Source of the DNA: Pseudomonas sp. SDI | GTDB lineage: Bacteria; Pseudomonadota; Gammaproteobacteria; Pseudomonadales; Pseudomonadaceae | DNA length: 49,708 nt | Assembly (NCBI RefSeq): GCF_003105155.1 | Contig: NZ_QETK01000034.1 | Span: 1-49,708, forward strand | Direction of reading: 5' to 3' | Part shown: in pieces, positions 15,721-24,215 of the stretch | Layout of the letters: every line of letters starts with the position of its first letter | Position numbering within the stretch: position 1 is the first letter of the stretch | The notes under the pieces: generated by a model | The model's input: only the letters and a program-made list of their open reading frames with translations | The model's database searches: none | Told to the model about the DNA's origin: nothing | Position numbers and translations under genes: made by a program

Positions 15721-18374
15721 GGGGTCTCGCTGTCCATTTCGGGTTGGGCCGGAAGCGGCAAGCATAGTGTGATGCAGGTGCCCTGACCATCGATGCCGTC
15801 AGCCACACGGATATGCCCGCCATGCGCACCGATCATGCCCCGGCAGATCGCCAGGCCAAGGCCCGTGCCCTGGCCACCGCGATCACCGCGCGCAGCGGTG
15901 TAGAACATGTCGAAGATCTGCTCGCGCTCGGCCAACGGAATCCCCGGCCCTTCATCGGCCACCGCCAGGCACAGCTCGCCCTCCTCCACCGTCACCCGCA
16001 GTGCCAGCCGACCTTGCGCCGGCGAGAAGCGCGCGGCGTTTTCCAGCACGTTCACCAGGGCCTGCTCGATCAGCGCCGCATGCACATACAGCAACGGCAA
16101 GTCGGCCGGCACATCGGTGTGCAGTTGCAACGGCGCGAGCACCACCCGCAGGCGATTCAGGGCGCTGCCGACAATGTCGCTCGGCGCCACCCAGTCGCGG
16201 GCCAGCTTGAGCCCGCCATGGCCCAGGCGAGTCATGTCGAGCAGGTTCTGGATATAGCGATCGAGGCGCTCGGCCTCGTTACGGGTGCCTTCGAGCAGCT
16301 CGCGGCGGTCTTCCAGCGGGATCGCCTCGCCCAGCGCCAGCAGGCTGTCGATGCTGCCGCGCATGGCCGTCAGCGGCGTGCGCAGATCGTGCGATACCGA
16401 CGCCAGCAAGGCGCTGCGCAGTTGCTCGGTTTCGCCATGCAGACGTGCCGCTTCCAGCTCGTCGGCGAGTCGGGCGCGGGCCAGGGCCTGGGCCAGCGGC
16501 TGACACAGCGACTTGAGCAGGCGACGGCGCTGGGCGGTCAGGCTCTGGCCTTCGCGCGGGCGTACGCCAAGCAGCGCCAGCGGACCCTCCTCCACCGACA
16601 GCGGCCACCACCACCAGCGACCGTTGGGCAGCGTGTCGCTGCCCAGTCCTGCCGCCTGGTCGTGCTGCCAGGCCCAGTCGGCGGCGGCGCGTTCGTTGTC
16701 GCTGAACTGCAGCGGCGCCCCCAGCGCCACGTGCAACCGGCCTTCCACATCGCGCTCCAGCAGGCACACCTGCACGTCGCTGAAGCCTTCCAGGTGCTGG
16801 CCGGCGGCGCTGTACACCGCCCTGGCGTCGGTGGCGGCGGTGAGCTTGCGCGACAGGTCGAGCAGTTGGCTGGTCTGTTCCTGGGTTTCACGCAATGCCT
16901 GCAACTGCCGACGCTGGCGGGCCGCCAGATTGCCGGTAAGCGCCGCCATCAGCAGGAAGAACAGCAAGGTCAGCACATCCTCTTCGCGCTGGATGTTGAA
17001 CGAAAACGTCGGCGGGATGAACAGAAAATCGTAGGCCAGGAACGACATTGCCGCACAAGCCAGCGCCGGACCCAGGCTGCTGCGCACTGCCACCAGCAGC
17101 ACCGCGGCGAGGAACACCAGCGAGATGTTCGGCAGCGCCAGCACGCTGGACACCGCCCAGGCCAGGCCCGAGGCGCACACCGTGGCCAGCAGCGCCAGCG
17201 CGTAGTGCCGCCACGGCCAGTCACCGGCGACGGCGGCACGCGGCGCTTCCGGTTGCGCGCCATCGCGATCGAGCACGTTGATTTCCAGGCCGTGGGATTC
17301 GCGCAGCAAACGGGCGGCGACGCCGGCGCCGAAGAAGCGTCGGCGCAAGCGGGCGCGCGACTGGCCGACCAGCACCAGGCTGGCGCGGCGTTCGAGGGCA
17401 TGTTCGATCAACGTGTGCGCCACCTCGCCGGCGCGCAGCAGCACCACTTCGCCGCCGAGGCGCTCGGCCAGTTGCTGGGCGGCTTGCAGGCGCTGGCGGG
17501 CACTTTCGTCGCGCAACCGGCCGTTGTCGACGTGGACCAGGCTCCAGGGCAGGTGCCGGCGTTGCGCGACGCGACTGGCGTGGCGCACCAGGCGTTCGGC
17601 CTGGCTATCGCCATCGACCCCGACCAACAGCCGCCCGCGCAGCGCCGGGGCATCCTGGCCGAGTTTGCGGTAGCCGCTGGCGAGGTCGGCGTCGACTTGC
17701 GCGGCAGCGGTTTGCATGGCCAGTTCGCGCAGCGCGGTGAGGTTGGTCTGGGTGAAGAACGCATCGATGGCGGCGCGGGCCTGTTCCGGCACGTAGACCT
17801 TACCTTCGCGCAGGCGTTCGAGCAGCTCACGTGGCGGCAGGTCGATCAGGACCAGCTCGAAGGCCTCCTGCAGGACCCAGTCCGGCAGGGTTTCGCGGAC
17901 CTGCACGCCGGTAATGCCGCGCACGTGGTCGTTGAGGCTTTCCAGGTGCTGGACGTTGACCGTGGTGTACACGTCGATACCGCTGGCGAGCAGTTCCTGC
18001 ACGTCCTGCCAGCGTTTTGCATGACGACTGCCGGGGGCGTTGCTATGGGCCAGTTCGTCAACCAGAGCGAGCTCCGGGGCAGCCTTGAGCAGGCCGTCGA
18101 GGTCCATTTCTTCGAGGGTGACGCCGCGGTATTCGCTGCGCAGCAGTGGCAGTTGCGGCAAGCCGCCAAGCAGCGCTTCGGTTTCGCTGCGGCCGTGGGT
18201 TTCGACGACGGCGGCAAGCACCTTGCGGCCGTGGCGCAGTTGCGCGTGCGCGGCTTGCAGCATGGCGTAGGTTTTGCCGACACCGGGGGCAGCGCCGAGA
18301 AAAACTTTTAGCCGGCCGCGACCTTCACGGGGCAGCTCGGCCAACAGCGCGTCAGCGCGGGTGGAATCTGTCAT
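15717..18374 (-). CDS. kdpD: Sensor histidine kinase KdpD
   Basis: Membrane sensor for potassium limitation and turgor that phosphorylates KdpE. From ATG 18374 it has 885 residues. The N-terminal KdpD domain has a Walker A GAAPGVGKT near residue 32 and the GRSETEALL and VDELAHSNAPGSRH motifs. A USP-like domain follows to about 370, then four transmembrane helices (about 410-510), a GAF-like region, and the kinase core with SVSHDLRTPL (His about 660), the N box and GTGLGLAICR. All catalytic motifs are intact. It is separated from kdpC by 96 bases containing a REP-like hairpin. Confidence 0.95.
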   Translation of the reverse strand: MTDSTRADALLAELPREGRGRLKVFLGAAPGVGKTYAMLQAAHAQLRHGRKVLAAVVETHGRSETEALLGGLPQLPLLRSEYRGVTLEEMDLDGLLKAAPELALVDELAHSNAPGSRHAKRWQDVQELLASGIDVYTTVNVQHLESLNDHVRGITGVQVRETLPDWVLQEAFELVLIDLPPRELLERLREGKVYVPEQARAAIDAFFTQTNLTALRELAMQTAAAQVDADLASGYRKLGQDAPALRGRLLVGVDGDSQAERLVRHASRVAQRRHLPWSLVHVDNGRLRDESARQRLQAAQQLAERLGGEVVLLRAGEVAHTLIEHALERRASLVLVGQSRARLRRRFFGAGVAARLLRESHGLEINVLDRDGAQPEAPRAAVAGDWPWRHYALALLATVCASGLAWAVSSVLALPNISLVFLAAVLLVAVRSSLGPALACAAMSFLAYDFLFIPPTFSFNIQREEDVLTLLFFLLMAALTGNLAARQRRQLQALRETQEQTSQLLDLSRKLTAATDARAVYSAAGQHLEGFSDVQVCLLERDVEGRLHVALGAPLQFSDNERAAADWAWQHDQAAGLGSDTLPNGRWWWWPLSVEEGPLALLGVRPREGQSLTAQRRRLLKSLCQPLAQALARARLADELEAARLHGETEQLRSALLASVSHDLRTPLTAMRGSIDSLLALGEAIPLEDRRELLEGTRNEAERLDRYIQNLLDMTRLGHGGLKLARDWVAPSDIVGSALNRLRVVLAPLQLHTDVPADLPLLYVHAALIEQALVNVLENAARFSPAQGRLALRVTVEEGELCLAVADEGPGIPLAEREQIFDMFYTAARGDRGGQGTGLGLAICRGMIGAHGGHIRVADGIDGQGTCITLCLPLPAQPEMDSETP

Positions 18375-18415
18375 GTAACGGCGTGTCCTTGACTCAATCG
18401 GGGGAAACTGCAAAA

Positions 18416-18450
18416 CCCTGTGGGAGCCGGCAATGCCGGCTGCCACAGGG
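18416..18450. repeat. REP-like hairpin between kdpC and kdpD
   Basis: CCCTGTGG (18416-18423) pairs with CCACAGGG (18443-18450), and the inner GAGCCGGC and GCCGGCT bases extend the stem. The CCCTGTGGGAGC outer arm marks it as a REP relative. It sits in the only sizeable gap of the kdp locus and may attenuate or protect the message. Confidence 0.7.
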
Positions 18451-18470
18451 TCGTCCACACGCTGGGATGG

Positions 18471-19031
18471 TTACTTCGCCAGTGGCGCTACGCGCTCCAG
18501 GCTTGCATTCAACGCCAGCACATTCACCACCGGCGGCCCTACCAATGGCCGCAGGGTGGACTGCTCGACCAGGCCTTGCAAGGCCTCCAGCGGTATTTGT
18601 CGTGCCGCCGCCACCCGTGGCAGCTGATAGGCCACCGCTGCCGGCGGCAAGTGCGGGTCGAGGCCACTGCCGGAGGTAGTCAGCAGCGCCAGCGGCACCG
18701 GCCCCTGCTGCTCAAGGTAGAGCCCCGCTGCCGCCTCGTTCACCCGCGTCGCCAACGCCGGATTACTCGGCGCCAGGTTGCTCGCGCCACTGGCCACCGT
18801 CGCATAATCGGCCGCCGACGGCCGCGACTGGAACCACGCATCGCCCTGGAAAGGCTGCGCAATCAGGCGGGAGCCACGCACCTGGCCCTGCTCGTCGCGC
18901 ACCAGGCTGCCATTGGCCTGCTCGGGAAACGCCACTTGGGCAATCCCGGTTACCACCAGCGGATACACCGCACCGGTAATCAGGGTCATCAACAGAATCA
19001 GGCTCAAGGCCGGACGTACCACAGTAGTCAT
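18471..19031 (-). CDS. kdpC: Potassium-transporting ATPase subunit KdpC
   Basis: Small subunit that stabilises the KdpFABC complex and aids ATP binding. 186 residues with one N-terminal membrane segment (about 7-30), then a periplasmic domain with FQSRPSAADY, SGASNLAPSNP and TTSGSGLDPHLPPAAVAYQ, all conserved KdpC motifs. It starts 15 bases after kdpB. Confidence 0.96.
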   Translation of the reverse strand: MTTVVRPALSLILLMTLITGAVYPLVVTGIAQVAFPEQANGSLVRDEQGQVRGSRLIAQPFQGDAWFQSRPSAADYATVASGASNLAPSNPALATRVNEAAAGLYLEQQGPVPLALLTTSGSGLDPHLPPAAVAYQLPRVAAARQIPLEALQGLVEQSTLRPLVGPPVVNVLALNASLERVAPLAK

Positions 19032-19046
19032 GTTCTCTTCCTCGGT

Positions 19047-21104
19047 TCAGACCAGGTGCAACGCAGTCAGCAACATGTCGATCAACTTGATCCCCACAAA
19101 CGGCACCACCAGCCCGCCCACGCCATAGATCAGCAGGTTGCGCCGCAGCAGGTGCGCGGCACTCGCCGCCTGCACCCGCACCCCGCGCAAGGCCAGCGGG
19201 ATCAGCACGACGATGATCAAGGCGTTGAACACGATGGCCGACAGAATCGCACTCTGCGGGCTGCTCAGGCGCATCAAGTTGAGCACGCCCAGTTGCGGAT
19301 AGATCGCCGCAAACAGCGCCGGCAGGATGGCGAAGTACTTGGCCACGTCGTTGGCAATCGAGAAGGTGGTCAGCGCGCCACGGGTCACCAGCAGCTCCTT
19401 GCCCACCTGCACCACGTCGAGCAGTTTGGTCGGATCGCTGTCGAGGTCGACCATGTTGGCCGCCTCGCGCGCCGCCTGGGTGCCATCGTTCATCGCCATG
19501 CCGACGTCGGCCTGGGCCAGTGCCGGCGCATCGTTGGCACCGTCGCCGCACATCGCGACCAGGCGCCCGTCGTTCTGCTCCTGACGAATCCGCGCCAGTT
19601 TCTTCTCCGGGGTGGCCTCGGCCAGCACGTCGTCGACCCCGGCCTCGGCAGCGATGGCGGCGGCCGTCAGCGGGTTGTCGCCGGTCACCATCACGGTACG
19701 GATACCGAGCTTGCGCAGCTCGGCGAAGCGCTCGCGAATACCCGGCTTGACCACATCCTTCAGGTGGATCGCACCGAGCAGGCGCTTGTCCACGCACACC
19801 AGCAGCGGCGTGCCGCCACTCTGGGCAATCCTGTCCACTTCGCGGGCCAGCGAGGCCGGCATTTCCAGGCGCTGCATGCCCACGAAGGCCAGCACCGAAT
19901 CGACCGCGCCCTTGCGGTAGCGGCGCTGCTGGAAGTCCACCCCGGACAGCCGCGTCTCGGCGCTGAACGGCACCGCCGTCAGTAGCGTGCTGTCCGGCTC
20001 GTCGAAGTCGTGCAACTGGCGCAGGTACTCGACCACCGACTTGCCTTCGGCAGTATCGTCGGCCAGCGAGGCCAGCAAGGCGCCCTCGGCCAACTCACGC
20101 GCGGTGACGCCCGGTGCCGCCAGTACCGCGCTGCAACGGCGGTTACCGAAAGTGATGGTGCCGGTCTTGTCGAGCATCAGCACGTGCACGTCGCCGGCCG
20201 CTTCCACCGCACGCCCGGAGCGGGCAATCACGTTGAGGCGCACCAGACGGTCCATGCCGGCGATACCGATGGCCGAGAGCAGGCCGCCAATGGTGGTGGG
20301 GATCAGCGTGACCAGCAACGCCACCAGGAACACCATCGGGATTGCGCCGCCGGCAAAGTGCGCGAACGGCTGCAAGGTCACCACCACCACCAGGAAGATC
20401 AGCGTCAGGCCGATCAGCAGGATGTCCAGGGCGATCTCGTTGGGGGTTTTCTGGCGCTTGGCGCCTTCGACCAGGGCGATCATCCGGTCCAGGGTCGACT
20501 CGCCAGGGTTGGCGCTGATCCGCACCAGCAACCAGTCGGACACCAGCCGGGTATTGCCAGTGACGGCTGAGCGGTCGCCACCGGATTCGCGAATCACCGG
20601 CGCAGACTCACCGGTAATCGCCGCCTCGTTGACGGCCGCGATGCCTTCGAGCACTTCGCCGTCGCCAGGAATCATCTCCCCGGCGTCCACGCGCACCACA
20701 TCGCCTTTGCGCAGGGCCGTGGCGGGGACTACCTCGAAGCCGCCCGAGGCGGTCCGGCGTCGAGCGCTGAGGCCCTGGCTACCGGCTTTGAGGCTGTCGG
20801 CACGGGCCTTGCCACGGCCCTCGGCGAGCGCCTCGGCAAAGTTGGCGAAGAGCACGGTGAACCACAACCACAGGGCGATCTGCACGGCCACCGCGGTACT
20901 CACGCCGCTCTGCGGCACGAAGCACAGCAGTGTGGTGAAGATGGCGGTGAGTTCCACCACCAGCATCACTGGCGAGCGCTTCAACTGACGCGGGTCGAGC
21001 TTGACGAACGCTTGCACCAGCGCCGGCCGCCACAGTGCGGCGAAGGTGGTGCGGGCCGCAGCCGGGCTAACGGCCGCTTTCACTTCGGGAATCGGCATAT
21101 TCAT
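19047..21104 (-). CDS. kdpB: Potassium-transporting P-type ATPase subunit KdpB
   Basis: Catalytic subunit of the Kdp potassium pump, hydrolysing ATP through a phospho-aspartate. 685 residues, the family length. Visible motifs are the actuator TGES (AAITGESAPV), the phosphorylation motif DKTGT near residue 310, the nucleotide-domain KGA region, and the hinge GDGANDAPALAQAD. Transmembrane helices lie at about 35-85, 215-275 and in the C-terminal 120 residues. The start is 10 bases after kdpA. Confidence 0.97.
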   Translation of the reverse strand: MNMPIPEVKAAVSPAAARTTFAALWRPALVQAFVKLDPRQLKRSPVMLVVELTAIFTTLLCFVPQSGVSTAVAVQIALWLWFTVLFANFAEALAEGRGKARADSLKAGSQGLSARRRTASGGFEVVPATALRKGDVVRVDAGEMIPGDGEVLEGIAAVNEAAITGESAPVIRESGGDRSAVTGNTRLVSDWLLVRISANPGESTLDRMIALVEGAKRQKTPNEIALDILLIGLTLIFLVVVVTLQPFAHFAGGAIPMVFLVALLVTLIPTTIGGLLSAIGIAGMDRLVRLNVIARSGRAVEAAGDVHVLMLDKTGTITFGNRRCSAVLAAPGVTARELAEGALLASLADDTAEGKSVVEYLRQLHDFDEPDSTLLTAVPFSAETRLSGVDFQQRRYRKGAVDSVLAFVGMQRLEMPASLAREVDRIAQSGGTPLLVCVDKRLLGAIHLKDVVKPGIRERFAELRKLGIRTVMVTGDNPLTAAAIAAEAGVDDVLAEATPEKKLARIRQEQNDGRLVAMCGDGANDAPALAQADVGMAMNDGTQAAREAANMVDLDSDPTKLLDVVQVGKELLVTRGALTTFSIANDVAKYFAILPALFAAIYPQLGVLNLMRLSSPQSAILSAIVFNALIIVVLIPLALRGVRVQAASAAHLLRRNLLIYGVGGLVVPFVGIKLIDMLLTALHLV

Positions 21105-21114
21105 GATCAGTTCC

Positions 21115-22809
21115 TTAGAAACCCATGCTCAGGTGTTCGGCGATCGGGCCCAAGGCCAGTGCCGGCAGGAAGGTCAGGCCACCGACCAGGAGGATGGTCA
21201 CCACCAGCAAGGTGGCGAACAGCGGGCCATGGGTCGGGAAACTGTTCTGCCCGACCGGGGCGCTTTTCTTCGCCGCCAGGCACCCGGCCAGGGCCAGTAC
21301 CGGCAGGATGTAGCCGAAGCGGCCGATCAGCATGCCCAGGCCGATCATCAGGTTGTGGAAGGTGGTGTTGGCGCCCAGGCCGGCGAAGGCCGAGCCGTTG
21401 TTGGCACTGGCCGAGGTGTAGGCGTAGAGCAACTGGCTGAAGCCATGCGCGCCGGGGTTGGTCACCGAGGCCACCGGGCCGGACAGGCTTGAGGCAATGG
21501 CGCTGAGCACCAACACGCCAATCGGCATGACCAGCAGGGTCGCCACCAGCAATTGCACTTCCCGCGCCTGGAGTTTCTTGCCGAGGTATTCCGGGGTGCG
21601 GCCGATCATCAGGCCAGCGAGGAACACCGCGATCAGCACGTTCAGCAGCATGCCGTAGAGGCCGGCACCAACGCCGCCGAAGATCACCTCGCCGACCATC
21701 ATGTTGACCAGCGCGACCATCCCGGCAATCGGGTTGAGGCTGTCATGCATGTTGTTCACCGAACCGTTCGAGGCGGCGGTGGTGGTGACGGTCCAGAGTA
21801 CGCTGGCGGTGGTGCCGAAGCGGCTTTCCTTGCCTTCGAGCGGAGCCGTCTGTTCGACCTGCGGGTTGCTCAGTGCCGGGTTGGGCTGCGACTCGGCCCA
21901 CAGCGCGGTGCCGCCGCCGATCAGGAACAGCGCGAGCATGCAGGCGATGATCGCGCGGCTCTGGCGCAGGTCCTTCACGTAGTGGCCGAAGGTGAATACC
22001 AGAGCCACCGGAATCAGGATGATCGAGGCGACTTCGAACAGGTTGCTCCAGGCGCTGGGGTTCTCGAACGGGTGCGCCGAGTTCACGCCGAAGAAGCCAC
22101 CGCCGTTGGTGCCCAGTTGCTTGATCGCGATCTGGCTGGCGGCCGGACCCAGCGGGATGGTCTGGTCGGCGCCTTGCAGGGTCAGGGCGTGGACGTAGTC
22201 GCTGAAGGTTTGCGGCACGCCCTGCCAGACCAGGAACAGCGCCAGCAGCAGACACAGCGGCAGCAGGCCATAGAGGGTGGCGCGGGTCATGTCGACCCAG
22301 AAGTTACCCACGGTGCTCGCCGAGCGGCGGGCGATGCCACGGCACAAGGCGACCAGCACAGCCAGGCCGGTGGCGGCGCTGACGAAGTTCTGCACGGTGA
22401 GGCCGAGCATCTGACTCAGGTAACTGACCGAGGCTTCGCCGCTGTAGGACTGCCAGTTGGTGTTGGTCATGAAACTGACAGCGGTGTTGAACGCCAGCGA
22501 CCATTCCTGGCCGGGCAGGTGTTGCGGGTTCAGTGGCAAGTAGCCCTGGAACAGCAGCACGCCGAACACCATCAGGAAGCCGGCAAGGTTGAAGGCGAGC
22601 AAGGCCAGGGCGTACTTCTTCCAGCTTTGCTCGCTGGCCGGGTCGACCCCGGCGATGCGGTAGCAGCCGCGCTCCAGCGGGCCGAGTACGGGGCTCAGCC
22701 AGGTGCGCTGGCCTTCCATGACCTTGTAGTAAAAACGCCCGAGCCACGGTGCGGGCAGCAGCACCAAGGCGAAGAAGGCCAGCAGCACTGCGTAGTCGTA
22801 ACTGTGCAT
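21115..22809 (-). CDS. kdpA: Potassium-transporting ATPase subunit KdpA
   Basis: Channel-like membrane subunit that binds and translocates potassium. 564 residues with about ten hydrophobic segments. Selectivity-filter-type loops are visible, such as TNTNWQSYSGE in the first repeat and QLGTNGGGFFGVNSAHPFENP in the second, with TSASANNGSAFAGL in the fourth. Eight bases separate it from kdpF. Confidence 0.97.
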   Translation of the reverse strand: MHSYDYAVLLAFFALVLLPAPWLGRFYYKVMEGQRTWLSPVLGPLERGCYRIAGVDPASEQSWKKYALALLAFNLAGFLMVFGVLLFQGYLPLNPQHLPGQEWSLAFNTAVSFMTNTNWQSYSGEASVSYLSQMLGLTVQNFVSAATGLAVLVALCRGIARRSASTVGNFWVDMTRATLYGLLPLCLLLALFLVWQGVPQTFSDYVHALTLQGADQTIPLGPAASQIAIKQLGTNGGGFFGVNSAHPFENPSAWSNLFEVASIILIPVALVFTFGHYVKDLRQSRAIIACMLALFLIGGGTALWAESQPNPALSNPQVEQTAPLEGKESRFGTTASVLWTVTTTAASNGSVNNMHDSLNPIAGMVALVNMMVGEVIFGGVGAGLYGMLLNVLIAVFLAGLMIGRTPEYLGKKLQAREVQLLVATLLVMPIGVLVLSAIASSLSGPVASVTNPGAHGFSQLLYAYTSASANNGSAFAGLGANTTFHNLMIGLGMLIGRFGYILPVLALAGCLAAKKSAPVGQNSFPTHGPLFATLLVVTILLVGGLTFLPALALGPIAEHLSMGF

Positions 22810-22817
22810 GGTGGCTC

Positions 22818-22907
22818 CTAGTGGCGATCGGCGCGCAGCAGCGCAACCATCAGGTACACAAACAACGCCACTGCCAGCAGCAGTGACACCCCGTCCAGAA
22901 TGTTCAT
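22818..22907 (-). CDS. kdpF: Potassium-transporting ATPase subunit KdpF
   Basis: A 29-residue single-span peptide (MNILDG..., ending ALLRADRH) immediately before kdpA. It matches KdpF in size, hydrophobicity and position; KdpF stabilises the pump complex. GAGACTCTTC lies upstream of the ATG at 22907. Longer in-frame upstream starts would cross the promoter region and are rejected. Confidence 0.9.
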   Translation of the reverse strand: MNILDGVSLLLAVALFVYLMVALLRADRH

Positions 22908-22996
22908 GAAGAGTCTCCGTCCTGCGGCTTGAATGCCGCTTGGAGGAATTGTCCGGCGGGAGGCTGTAAAGGGACGAGACCGGGGGAGTGGGATGG

Positions 22997-23015
22997 GTAT
23001 AAAGATCGCGTAAAG
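22997..23015 (-). promoter_or_regulatory. Direct-repeat operator candidate for KdpE upstream of kdpF
   Basis: On the minus strand CTTTACGC and CTTTATAC are direct repeats whose starts are 11 bases apart (plus-strand GTATAAAG 22997-23004 and GCGTAAAG 23008-23015). An 11-base period is the normal spacing for OmpR/PhoB-class dimers, and both TTTATA and CTTTACA elements occur in the E. coli KdpE site. It lies about 90 bases upstream of kdpF. Confidence 0.55.
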
Positions 23016-23154
23016 TTTAGGGATGGTAAACGAGAAGTCCAGGGTGAAATGGTTTTGCAATAGGATGATTCAGTCACATTAGAGTGCACGCCGCAAGCCA
23101 CGAAACTCGAGGCTACAGACTGTCACATAGAGCATTTCATTCAAAAAGGACGAC

Positions 23155-23391
23155 GTGCACAAGCGACCTTTGAGTGGCCTAATCTCTTCGGCTCTTGCAA
23201 CCTCACAAACACCTGCGGAGACCACAAAGACAAATGCGGCTTTATGTGAAGCTGAGGAATGGCAAGAGCTATTGACTGAAGAACTTGAAGCCATTGACAA
23301 ACTACCTTTCTCAACGGCGATCAAGCATCTTCTTGATGGGAGGGGTCACTACCAGGTCCATTTCCCGCAACTCGCCGAGATCTCCCCCTAA
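23155..23391 (+). CDS. Small unknown protein
   Basis: A GTG at 23155 preceded by AAGGA four bases upstream opens 78 residues. The product is soluble, with an acidic helical middle (CEAEEWQELLTEELEAIDKL) and a C-terminal part that may be a strand plus helix. No family recognised. It has lower GC and more A/T-ending codons than its neighbours. Its TAA stop overlaps the TAG stop of the convergent gene by two bases. The size and composition could fit an accessory or antitoxin-like gene, but nothing in it proves that. Confidence 0.45.
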   Translation: MHKRPLSGLISSALATSQTPAETTKTNAALCEAEEWQELLTEELEAIDKLPFSTAIKHLLDGRGHYQVHFPQLAEISP

Positions 23392-24131
23392 GGTTTAAGC
23401 ACCTCAAGCAGGCGCCTCAGCTCTTTATCATTTTTGCATCCCCCCCTGAAAGCTTCGTTAGCATATTCCTGTGCCTCTTCCCAACCTGAGCGACCTTTCA
23501 TCTCCAACACATTCAGGGCCAGCAGATAGTTCCCCTCTACCCTAAACTGCTGCTCACTCAATGGCTGAGGTATCAAGTGCGCACGACGTTCATCTGGGCC
23601 CATTGCCCTAAGATCAACCTGCGGTGGACCAAAACAGATTGGATTCAGATAGGCTATCGGGTAATAAACAGCGTATAGATCGGTTGATTTCATGGCCCGC
23701 CTCAACGTTTCGAACTGATCTTCTCGCACGCGCCCTCTAACATCGGGACCCGACAGGCACCTCATTGCCGCCACACTCCCTGCCATTAGGCCATTTTTAG
23801 CAGACATACCAAATGCAACGCATCCCTCAAACCTCATTAAATCTTTGGCCAGCATGTTACCCAGCTTGTACATAGCCACGGCGTTACCTGCCTCCGCTGC
23901 CAGGAGGTACTCTTCTTTGAGTTGTAATAGCAGAGCCTTTATTTGCGGGGTCGTTGCATCAGCTCGATTAATTGCACCTTCCTTATCTCTAGTAATTTTC
24001 CCGACAATCTCCGCCAGCTTTTCTCCGGTAGCATCCGCTCTCTCTAGCTCCCTGGCTCCCGGCACATCTTGAGCAAACAGCAAACTACACAACCCGAACC
24101 ACACGAACAAAACACGGAGAATGTATTTCAC
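23388..24131 (-). CDS. Exported protein of unknown function, weakly Sel1-like
   Basis: A GTG at 24131 with AAGGA upstream opens 247 residues. A signal peptide is clear (about 1-20, ending LFA). The region around residues 75-110 (LLAAEAGNAVAMYKLGNML...NGLMAGSVAAM) and the C-terminal EEAQEYANEAFRGGCKN segment resemble Sel1/TPR-like helical repeats in spacing but are too divergent to call firmly. Four Cys are present in the mature part. Base composition is clearly poorer in GC than the flanking kdp and ppnN genes, which suggests acquisition. Confidence 0.65.
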   Translation of the reverse strand: MKYILRVLFVWFGLCSLLFAQDVPGARELERADATGEKLAEIVGKITRDKEGAINRADATTPQIKALLLQLKEEYLLAAEAGNAVAMYKLGNMLAKDLMRFEGCVAFGMSAKNGLMAGSVAAMRCLSGPDVRGRVREDQFETLRRAMKSTDLYAVYYPIAYLNPICFGPPQVDLRAMGPDERRAHLIPQPLSEQQFRVEGNYLLALNVLEMKGRSGWEEAQEYANEAFRGGCKNDKELRRLLEVLKP

Positions 24132-24215
24132 AAGAGAATCCTTCCCGGTTAATTGAGCGGGCTATCCTGTTGGAGCGGCCCGCCCTCTTTCAACCGACAA
24201 GATATGTAGGAAAAA

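Noticed and set aside
15813..18311. A long open frame antisense to kdpD
   Set aside because: Same cause; kdpD is complete with all catalytic motifs on the other strand.
22908..23154. Riboswitch upstream of kdpF
   Set aside because: No conserved ydaO-like (c-di-AMP) core could be recognised; only a protein-type direct repeat is visible.
23155..24131. Toxin-antitoxin pair
   Set aside because: The two genes are convergent and separate in localisation, one being exported; no toxin motif is visible.
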